Positions 1-5,101 of a DNA stretch of 5,101 bases are shown here, in pieces (the first letter of the stretch is position 1; each line of letters begins with the position of its first letter). The translations under genes and the position numbers were made by a program. The notes under the pieces are model-generated. The model did not search any database. It was given only the letters and a program-made list of their open reading frames with translations, and had not been told where the DNA came from. This DNA is from Bacteroidales bacterium (GTDB lineage Bacteria; Bacteroidota; Bacteroidia; Bacteroidales; ML635J-15). The DNA lies in assembly GCA_028697515.1 (NCBI GenBank), contig JAQVEY010000218.1, positions 1 to 5,101 on the forward strand, written 5' to 3'.

Positions 1-452
1 GGCATTTTGGAGACGGCACAATACAAAAAACCTGTGATGAACTGGTAGAGCATGTATATACTACAGCTGGCTGTTTTGATCCATTCCTGATAGTAATGAA
101 CAGAGATTTGCTTGAGTGTAGAGATACCGCATATCTTGAAACATGTGTATTTGTTGATGATATGAGTAAATTAGAGATACCGAATATCTTTTCACCAAAC
201 GCAGATGGAGTAAATGATTTCTTCCAGGTAAAAGCACAGACCTTACGTACATTTAGTGGTATGATAGTCAATCGTTGGGGCAGAACAGTATATACCTGGG
301 AAAACTGGCAAGATTATGAAGCCGGTTGGGATGGTACATTAGATGGTGGAACTAAAGCATCTCCAGGAGTTTATTATTATATCATAAAAGCTGAAGGAAT
401 TGATGGAACACCTTACGAGTTTGAAGGAGCTCTACATTTAATGAGAGAATAA
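1..452 (+). CDS. 3' end of a T9SS type B-sorted secreted protein (PKD domain tail plus gliding-motility-associated C-terminal domain)
   Basis: The frame is open from position 3 and ends at TAA 450-452, giving 149 visible residues; the start lies upstream of the window. Residues 1-50 look like the end of a PKD domain. HFGDGT at 1-6 is the usual (W)xFGDGT strand, and the partial codon before it ends in GG, compatible with Trp. HVYTTAGCF then corresponds to the HxYxxxGxY strand of the PKD fold. Residues 59-148 form a type B C-terminal sorting domain (CHU_C / TIGR04131 type). This family directs export through the T9SS and attachment to or release from the cell surface. The protein is therefore extracellular or surface-bound. 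An ATG at 96 is internal to the domain and is not the real start. Whatever function lies N-terminal of the PKD domain cannot be seen. The class call is confident; the specific role is unknown. Confidence 0.93.
   Translation, partial: HFGDGTIQKTCDELVEHVYTTAGCFDPFLIVMNRDLLECRDTAYLETCVFVDDMSKLEIPNIFSPNADGVNDFFQVKAQTLRTFSGMIVNRWGRTVYTWENWQDYEAGWDGTLDGGTKASPGVYYYIIKAEGIDGTPYEFEGALHLMRE
171..449 (+). other. Type B T9SS C-terminal sorting domain (CHU_C / gliding motility-associated)
   Basis: The protein domain covers roughly residues 57-149 of the visible partial protein. All hallmark segments are present in order: IPNIFSPNADGVNDFF (59-74), the VNRWGRTVY core (NRWG at 90-93), WDG (109-111), PGVYYYIIKA (from 121) and the final EGALHLMRE strand directly before the stop. 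The spacing matches a full-length domain of about 90 residues, so the sorting signal looks intact. The asparagine- and glycine-containing PNxDGxND loop is the most diagnostic element of this family. Confidence 0.95.
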
Positions 453-469
453 CAATTTAATTTAAAATA

Positions 470-503
470 ACTAAAAACGCTAGAGTAATCTGGCGTTTTT
501 AGT
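470..503 (+). terminator. Rho-independent terminator after the first gene
   Basis: An inverted repeat starts 18 bases after the TAA stop. Bases 470-484 pair with 489-503 over 15 positions, with one T-G wobble (481/492), closing a GTAA loop at 485-488 that fits the stable GNRA tetraloop class. The descending arm contains a run of five T (496-500), and the ascending arm has the matching A run, as is common in AT-rich Bacteroidota. The A/T tracts on both sides mean it could also stop transcription from the opposite direction. It separates the two genes into distinct transcription units. Confidence 0.88.
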
Positions 504-585
504 AAAATATTGTATAAAAAACAATAATTTGTCGAAAAACCTACTTAAATTGAGTTGTATCATTAGGCAGTCTTTGAAATATTGT

Positions 586-593
586 TATATTTG
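586..593 (+). promoter_or_regulatory. Candidate Bacteroidota -7 promoter element
   Basis: TATATTTG matches the Bacteroidota primary sigma factor -7 consensus TAnnTTTG exactly. Transcription would begin about 5-8 bases downstream, near 598-601, leaving a short leader of about 20 bases before the ATG at 619. No good -33 TTTG element is present at the usual spacing of about 19-21 bases; that position reads near 561-568 and does not match. The call rests on the -7 match and its location between a terminator and a gene start. Confidence 0.5.
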
Positions 594-618
594 TTCAGTA
601 ACTAAATAAAAAATTTGT

Positions 619-681
619 ATGAGGAAAATCTTTATAGTTTTCATAATCAGTTTATTTTCTTTTCCACTTATAGTCATTTCA
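619..681 (+). other. Sec signal peptide of the giant protein
   Basis: Residues 1-21 show a basic n-region (MRK), a hydrophobic core rich in I, F, V and L, and a short polar end (VIS) followed by QDE. Cleavage is likely just before Q22. T9SS cargo crosses the inner membrane by Sec, so this is expected. It also fixes the start codon, since the next in-frame ATGs (residues 33 and 35) would remove the signal. Confidence 0.9.
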
Positions 682-3600
682 CAGGACGAATGCTCAAATG
701 CACCATTGTTACCTATGGAGATGTATTCGACATGTGGTTTAATGGCATTAGAGAATGTAGATTTAGGAGTCGCCACAGCGTCTTCGCAAACACCTAATCC
801 AACATGTGGCGGCTATAGTGCTTCAAGTGAGGACATGTGGTATAGAGTTGTTGTGCCAGCAGGAATAAATTCTCTTGCATTCCATGCTTTCAATTCTAAC
901 GTACAACCGATGTTTAGTTCTTCTTCCCCTGCTCTTGCTGTTTATAGAGGAACAGGTTGTTCTTCACTGACATTATTAGCATGCTTCGAATCTTCTGGTG
1001 GATTTTTAGAAAATGCTGAAATTAGATGGGAGCAAGTTTCAGGATTAAACCCTGGAGAAACATTATATATTCGTATTTGGGATGAAGGTAATTTAGCTCA
1101 AAAATTGTTTTTGGCAGTATCTGTTAGATTAGATATGGAGGAAGATGATTGTAACACACCAATGGATCTAACAACTGGAGGTTGCAATATATTGTCAACA
1201 GGAGGAGATATCTCGGCACCTGAAAACTGTGGATGGAATTCAACTGACAACTCAATATTTTTTAATTTTACTGTAAATGCAGATGATCCTCAACCATATA
1301 CAATAACCGTTGAAGAAGGTGAATGTTGGGCAAATAGTGGAACAGAAAGTCCCGAAATACAGTTCGCTGTTTATCAATGGAACGGGTCAAATTGTTCAGG
1401 AATTGGTGGTTCCGGTTCAACTTATATGGGTTGTGCAAATGGAACAGGTACTGTAATTTATTCACATAATCTGGCCCCTGGAAATTATGTTTTAGCAATG
1501 GATGGATATAGTATGTTGTCTGGAAACTCTCTTTGCTTATTTGGGTTTGATGCCCCTTTTATTAATCCACAGGATATAATTGCGAATTTAAGTACTACAG
1601 ACCAGTCTTGTGGAGAATTAGGCACTGCTTCTATTTCCGTAACACAGTCTTGTACAGGTAATCCACTTATACAATGGAGTACAGGACAAACCGGTACAAG
1701 TATAAGTAATCTTGAAGCTGGAGACTATTCATATACAATTACCGATGGCGTAGATTGTGATACAGTCATAGAAAGTTTTACAATTGGAACAAACAATTAT
1801 TTTGAAGTTAATGCATATACAACTGGTGATCCTTGTGATGAGGTCATTTCTGCAACAGCTGAGGTCTCCGGTGCAACTCCCGGGCAGTGCACTTTTAGTT
1901 GGAATACTGTGCCAGCACAATATTCTCAAACCGCTCAGCTTACAACTGGTGGGACTTATACTGTAACTGCAACTTATGGAACATGTACAGATACTGATGA
2001 TGTTACGGTTAGTTTTTATGATCATATTGTTGTCTCAAACTTTTCTGATAATAATTGTATAAACAGCAATACTGAATATGAAGTTTCATTTTCTGTTAAC
2101 TATGCCGGAGGCGGAGCTGCTGACTTTCTTGTAAATACTGGTACAGGTAATGAATCTGGTAATAGTAGCTTTTTGGAGGTTTATCCCTCAGGTGACGGAT
2201 ATACTATCACAGTAACTGATGTAAATGGTTGTGATATTTTTACATATAACGGAATGACAGATTGTGGTTGTTCTACTTTTGCTGGTACAATGGGTAGTTT
2301 CGAGCCAATAACTTTGTGTGCTAATGAGTGTACAGATATGATAACTCATAATGGTGACGAATACCTAGAAGGAGATGACCTAATGGAATTTATTGTTCAC
2401 ACCGGAGGCTATCCGGCAATTCCACTTGCTACCAATTCAACGCCAGAATTCTGTTTTTCAGATTTAAACGGTGGTGATTATGGTGTAACTTATTATGTTT
2501 CAGCCATTGCAGGGAATGATTTAGGTGGACATGTAAATCCAAGCGACCCATGTTATTCACAATCTCCGGGAACCCCAGTGATATGGTATGAGAATCCTGT
2601 TGCATTTATTAGTGCTACAGAATTAACTACCTGCAGTTTAAATGTTACACTAAATGCAATTCAACCTCAGTCAGGAATGTCAGGCGTTTGGTCATCACCG
2701 GATCCTTTCTTTGCAATTGATGGAACTTCAATATATAGTAATGTCGTAAGTGTTTTAGTTACAGATTATAACGATCAGGTTTTTACATGGACAGTAACAA
2801 ATGGAATTTGTAGTGGATCGGATGAAGTTGTAGTACATTTTCTATCTACACCCTCTGCATATGCAGGTGAAGATTTTGCTATTTGTGGCAATGTCGCTGA
2901 TCTGGAAGCAATTCAATCAGTTCCTGGATCTACCGGTCAATGGAGTGGGAACGGTTCATTTACATCAGTATATGATTTTCAAACACAGGTTACAGGATCG
3001 TCTTATGGTCAGATAACTTATACATGGAGAGAAAATGTAGGTATTTGTTGGGATGAAGATCAGGTAATAGTTAATTTTATTGCAGAACCAAATCCAAATG
3101 TAACAGAAATTTATGATACTGTTTGCGGAAACACAGGAAACCTTTCAGTAATAAACGTAATAGGTAATGGCTCATGGGCTGCATGGTACGATGGGAGTTT
3201 GTTAAGTCCTGCTCCTATTTATGATCCTGGTTTAAGTTATGAAAATACTGAGGTAACCATTGGAAACTATCCAATCGAGGAGAATAGCAGAACAGTTGAA
3301 TTTGTCTGGACAGAAACAACTCAAGGCGGTGGTTTGGTTTGTTCAAATGAAGTATCACGATTTATAACGTTTTCTCGTAAGCCTGTTGCTAGTGTTGGAG
3401 CTGTAAATGAAGCTGAGATTTGTGGTAATTCTTTGCAGTTAGCTGCCGATATTACTGGTAGTGAATGGGCTTCTGGTATGTGGATAAGTCCAATGTTCGG
3501 ATCAATTTTTGACGATAATTCTTTACCTAACGCTATTGCCACAATACCTGTTCCAGGTAGTTATGGCGATTCAGCTTACGTAAGAACTCCGTTGATTTGG

Positions 3601-5101
3601 GCTATGAATAATACAGGTTGCACTTCAATGGACACGATGTTTGTTACTTTTTACCGAAGACCAATCGCAAATGCAGGCCTTGATAATGCTGTGTGCGGTA
3701 ATTATTATACTATAGGTGCGGTTTATAGTTTGCCCCAAACAGGAAATTATAATTCCTCTGGGTCTTGGTCAACATTTTCTTTCCCTACTGGTGGTCAGGC
3801 GAATATTGTACCTTTAAATCAAGATACAGTAGATGTTACTGTAAGTCATCATGGAATTTGGCAATTTGTATTTAGAGAGAATAATTCAAATTATACCGGA
3901 TGTTATAGTACAGATACAGTGCAGATTGAGTTTGTCGAAAAACCTGTTATTTCTGCTGGCGAAGATAGAGATGTTTGTGGCCAAACAACTCAACTCGAAG
4001 GTGTTAGTGGTGGATTTAGTGGTTCTTGGATTCCTAATGGAGTAAATATTGTAGATTTTGATGATCCTCATTCTTCAGTTAGTTCCAATACATATTCTAC
4101 TATTAGTTTTGTATGGCTCGAAAGTAATCAGTTCTGTACTTCAATGGATACTGTTAAAATTACTTTCTGGAGACAACCGCAATCCGAGATCCTTACTGAT
4201 GAGGCTGATTCAACAGTCTGTGGATTGACCTTTTATAATCTTAGGGCAGAAAGTCCCGGAACTGGAATAGAAGGAATCTGGTATTCCATAAATCCTGCGA
4301 CTGTATATGGAGATCCATTTAGTAATCACACTTGGGCAACTGTACCAAATTACGGCTATCACAATTTTTACTGGATAGAATCAACTGGTCCTGAATTGCA
4401 ACCTGGATTCTGTAGCGATACAGCCGGGCCATTAACAATACATTTTATCGAAGTTCCTGATGCAAACGCAGGAGGGGATACATTATTTTGTGGTAATAGT
4501 GGATATCTGAATGCAATTCCTTCTGGAGGCACTGGCGTCTGGAGTACTCCATCGAATGAATTAGTAATTGTTGAAAATCAGAATGATCCGGGTTCTTATA
4601 TTGAATCTGCAGTTATTAATACCGGTAATCCGACCTACCCATATTTTACATTAATATGGACAGAAGATAATAGCAATGGTTGTACAGATAGTGATACAAT
4701 GAAAGTTATCTTTGCTAGAGTACCATCTTCAGATATTCAAATTATTTCACCAAAATGTTTTGGTGAGCCTGCTACAATAGCAGCAGCAGAGGATACTCTG
4801 CAGCAATATACCTGGAATTTCTATGGAGGAATAATTGATAGCGTAGCACCAGATAATGACATGGGAGGTACCTACGAGAACTTTGTATATTGGACAGACG
4901 GAGAAGATAGTCATATAGTAAGTTTAGTAGTAACCAACTATTGGGAATGTATGAGTCCACCCAATATAGATACAATACAGGAGCCTGCCATTCCGGATTT
5001 TGGAGTACAAATAATATCAGACACCTGTGCACTGGGTAAGGGAGGAATTATCTTCGAAGACACAATTTTAAGCAATGCATTTTTCTGGCTACATCCCGAA
5101 T
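619..5101 (+). CDS. Giant secreted multi-domain surface protein, adhesin-like (5' portion; C-terminus beyond window)
   Basis: The frame is open without a stop from ATG 619 to the window end, giving 1494 complete codons plus one base. ATG 619 is chosen because it directly begins a classic signal peptide (MRKIFIVFIISLFSFPLIVIS, mature end near Q22). The leader is AT-rich and lacks a Shine-Dalgarno sequence, which is normal in Bacteroidota. Domain order by residue: N-terminal domains 23-172 and 175-314; SprB-like repeat 319-391; Ig/PKD-like module 395-468; two further cysteine-containing modules 469-545 and 546-659; nine complete two-cysteine modules 660-1458; a tenth beginning at 1459. No catalytic motif is visible. 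The architecture is that of T9SS-exported adhesin-like proteins such as the SprB class; a C-terminal sorting domain would be expected downstream but cannot be seen. Only 8 Lys and about 18 Arg occur in 1494 residues. The specific ligand or role is unknown. Confidence 0.95.
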   Translation, partial: MRKIFIVFIISLFSFPLIVISQDECSNAPLLPMEMYSTCGLMALENVDLGVATASSQTPNPTCGGYSASSEDMWYRVVVPAGINSLAFHAFNSNVQPMFSSSSPALAVYRGTGCSSLTLLACFESSGGFLENAEIRWEQVSGLNPGETLYIRIWDEGNLAQKLFLAVSVRLDMEEDDCNTPMDLTTGGCNILSTGGDISAPENCGWNSTDNSIFFNFTVNADDPQPYTITVEEGECWANSGTESPEIQFAVYQWNGSNCSGIGGSGSTYMGCANGTGTVIYSHNLAPGNYVLAMDGYSMLSGNSLCLFGFDAPFINPQDIIANLSTTDQSCGELGTASISVTQSCTGNPLIQWSTGQTGTSISNLEAGDYSYTITDGVDCDTVIESFTIGTNNYFEVNAYTTGDPCDEVISATAEVSGATPGQCTFSWNTVPAQYSQTAQLTTGGTYTVTATYGTCTDTDDVTVSFYDHIVVSNFSDNNCINSNTEYEVSFSVNYAGGGAADFLVNTGTGNESGNSSFLEVYPSGDGYTITVTDVNGCDIFTYNGMTDCGCSTFAGTMGSFEPITLCANECTDMITHNGDEYLEGDDLMEFIVHTGGYPAIPLATNSTPEFCFSDLNGGDYGVTYYVSAIAGNDLGGHVNPSDPCYSQSPGTPVIWYENPVAFISATELTTCSLNVTLNAIQPQSGMSGVWSSPDPFFAIDGTSIYSNVVSVLVTDYNDQVFTWTVTNGICSGSDEVVVHFLSTPSAYAGEDFAICGNVADLEAIQSVPGSTGQWSGNGSFTSVYDFQTQVTGSSYGQITYTWRENVGICWDEDQVIVNFIAEPNPNVTEIYDTVCGNTGNLSVINVIGNGSWAAWYDGSLLSPAPIYDPGLSYENTEVTIGNYPIEENSRTVEFVWTETTQGGGLVCSNEVSRFITFSRKPVASVGAVNEAEICGNSLQLAADITGSEWASGMWISPMFGSIFDDNSLPNAIATIPVPGSYGDSAYVRTPLIWAMNNTGCTSMDTMFVTFYRRPIANAGLDNAVCGNYYTIGAVYSLPQTGNYNSSGSWSTFSFPTGGQANIVPLNQDTVDVTVSHHGIWQFVFRENNSNYTGCYSTDTVQIEFVEKPVISAGEDRDVCGQTTQLEGVSGGFSGSWIPNGVNIVDFDDPHSSVSSNTYSTISFVWLESNQFCTSMDTVKITFWRQPQSEILTDEADSTVCGLTFYNLRAESPGTGIEGIWYSINPATVYGDPFSNHTWATVPNYGYHNFYWIESTGPELQPGFCSDTAGPLTIHFIEVPDANAGGDTLFCGNSGYLNAIPSGGTGVWSTPSNELVIVENQNDPGSYIESAVINTGNPTYPYFTLIWTEDNSNGCTDSDTMKVIFARVPSSDIQIISPKCFGEPATIAAAEDTLQQYTWNFYGGIIDSVAPDNDMGGTYENFVYWTDGEDSHIVSLVVTNYWECMSPPNIDTIQEPAIPDFGVQIISDTCALGKGGIIFEDTILSNAFFWLHPE
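685..1560 (+). other. Two tandem N-terminal beta-sandwich-like domains
   Basis: Residues 23-172 begin DECSNAPLL, and residues 175-314 begin EDDCNTPMDL. Both continue with a C-x-G/N-containing segment, an aromatic strand (EDMWYRVVVP; NSIFFNFTV), a strand of type xALAVYRGTGCSS or IQFAVYQWNGSNCSG, a LxPGE/NxLYIR or YVLAMD strand, and a terminal hydrophobic strand. The shared order shows that they are diverged copies of one domain. The pattern (DxCxxAxxL ... W/F Y/F xFxV ... YxGxxC ... LxPGxxYxLxxD) recalls the pre-peptidase-C-like domains found at the N-terminus of many Bacteroidota secreted proteins. That family assignment is by eye only; carbohydrate or protein binding would be inference. Confidence 0.6.
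1573..1791 (+). other. SprB-like repeat (single copy)
   Basis: Residues 319-391 follow the SprB-repeat pattern in order: an initial strand ending in a cysteine (TTDQSCGELGTASISV), then PLIQWSTGQTGTSISNLEAG, then DYSYTITDGVDCDTVIESF. The family consensus is xCxGxxxGxIxVxxxGGxxPYxYxWSxGxTxxxIxxLxAGxYxVTVTDxxGC. The W-S-T-G-Q-T core and LEAGDYSYTITD segment match well; the GG-PY turn is replaced by SCTGNPL. SprB repeats occur in mobile gliding adhesins and many T9SS surface proteins. One diverged copy does not by itself show gliding. Confidence 0.72.
1801..2022 (+). other. Ig/PKD-like module
   Basis: Residues 395-468 contain a cysteine near the start (GDPCDEV), a central TFSWNTVP strand, the LTTGGTYTVTATYGTCTD segment typical of PKD/Ig-like folds (GxYxVxxxxxxCxDxD), and a closing DDVTVSF strand. 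The closing C-x-D-x-D-x-V-x-V-x-F pattern foreshadows the end of the later two-cysteine modules, suggesting a common fold. No metal- or ligand-binding motif can be assigned. Confidence 0.55.
2023..2595 (+). other. Two cysteine-containing linker modules before the repeat array
   Basis: Residues 469-545 have one early cysteine (DNNCINSNTEY), strands YEVSFSV and ADFLVNTG, and a closing SGDGYTITVTDVNGCD, a PKD-like ending. Residues 546-659 start with a CGC motif (549-551), then CSTFAGTMGSFEPITLCANEC. They continue with FIVHTGGYP and DYGVTYYVSAIAGNDLGGHVN and end at DPCYSQSPGTPVIWYEN. The second module has six cysteines (549, 551, three more before or near residue 630, and DPC), a different density from the downstream array. 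This two-part arrangement resembles segments seen in other large Bacteroidota surface proteins, but I cannot name the family. Confidence 0.5.
2596..4992 (+). repeat. Array of nine tandem two-cysteine Ig/PKD-like protein modules
   Basis: Nine consecutive modules start at nucleotides 2596, 2851, 3088, 3382, 3661, 3943, 4177, 4456 and 4723 (residues 660, 745, 824, 922, 1015, 1109, 1187, 1280, 1369), with lengths of 85, 79, 98, 93, 94, 78, 93, 89 and 90 residues. The first eight share: a P-x-A-x-AG-x-D start, a C-G about 12-16 residues in, a G-x-W strand, a (F/Y/V/I)-x-W-x-E strand (F replaces W in the fifth), a second cysteine, and a D-x-V-x-V-x-F ending. Each module has exactly two cysteines, suggesting one disulfide per module. 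At DNA level the copies are strongly diverged, so this is an old duplication. The ninth is more PKD-like (YTWNFYGG ... HIVSLVVTNYWEC). Likely role: a rigid stalk projecting the protein from the cell (inference). Confidence 0.85.
4993..5101 (+). other. Start of a tenth module, cut by the window end
   Basis: Residues 1459-1494 begin PDFGVQIISDTCALG and continue with GGIIFEDTILSNAFFW. A proline start, a cysteine 12 residues later, a short I-I-F strand and then an aromatic-W strand fit the opening of another module, related to the ninth more than to the first eight. The frame stays open at the last base, so the gene continues downstream. Confidence 0.7.

Noticed and set aside
61..252. Minus-strand ORF of 63 codons opposite the first gene.
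   Set aside because: It overlaps the PKD tail and sorting domain of the first gene, which are clearly coding on the plus strand.
528..542. A 15-base match between the intergenic region and coding sequence at 3931-3945 (encoding FVEKP).
   Set aside because: The intergenic copy has an in-frame TAA directly before it and another TAA two codons after FVEKP, and no other similarity to a module extends from it. It is too short to show a gene remnant; chance in AT-rich DNA is the simplest explanation.
573..576. TTTG upstream of the promoter candidate as a possible -33 element.
   Set aside because: Only 9 bases separate it from the TATATTTG element, far less than the roughly 19-21 usual for Bacteroidota promoters.
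585..797. Short ORFs at 585-776 (minus) and 615-797 (plus, ATG at 615) across the start of the giant gene.
   Set aside because: The plus ORF begins four bases before ATG 619 in another frame and stops after 60 codons without signal peptide or domain. The frame from 619 has a textbook signal peptide and stays open for 1494 codons.
1729..2025. Minus-strand ORF of 98 codons opposite the giant gene.
   Set aside because: It lies wholly inside a plus-strand frame with signal peptide and clear domains. Its Cys/Ser/Ile-rich product is what antisense translation of Thr/Val/Gly-rich modules gives, and it resembles no family.
4772..5032. Minus-strand ORF of 86 codons, with other short ORFs at 1268-1498, 3321-3542, 3886-4071 (minus) and 1784-1966, 3851-4045 (plus, other frame).
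   Set aside because: All overlap the giant coding frame, have no recognisable motifs and no upstream signals of their own; treated as shadows.

Overview
The window comes from a member of the Bacteroidota. The evidence is a gliding-motility-type (type B) sorting domain for the type IX secretion system (T9SS), SprB-like and PKD-like surface modules, an AT-rich start region with no Shine-Dalgarno sequence, and a TAnnTTTG-type promoter element. Base composition is AT-rich, and genus or family cannot be fixed from this stretch.

Layout: (1) Positions 1-452 hold the 3' end of a secreted protein: the tail of a PKD domain followed by a complete type B T9SS C-terminal domain, ending at a TAA stop. (2) Positions 453-618 are a 166-bp intergenic region with a strong Rho-independent terminator (470-503) and a candidate promoter (586-593). 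(3) From 619 to the end of the window runs one uninterrupted reading frame of at least 1494 codons. It encodes a giant secreted, multi-domain surface protein whose C-terminus lies outside the window. All other short ORFs over this gene, on either strand, are shadows. No RNA genes, mobile elements or CRISPR arrays were seen.

The giant protein starts with a signal peptide. Next come two cysteine-containing N-terminal beta-sandwich-like domains, an SprB-like repeat, several immunoglobulin/PKD-like modules, and an array of nine complete modules of 78-98 residues, each with exactly two cysteines. A tenth module is cut by the window edge. Residues 171-803 contain no lysine or arginine at all but about 73 acidic residues, the most unusual property here. 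The two genes lie in the same direction but are separated by a terminator, so they look like separately transcribed neighbours of the same class: surface adhesin-like T9SS cargo. No enzymatic domain is visible in either.
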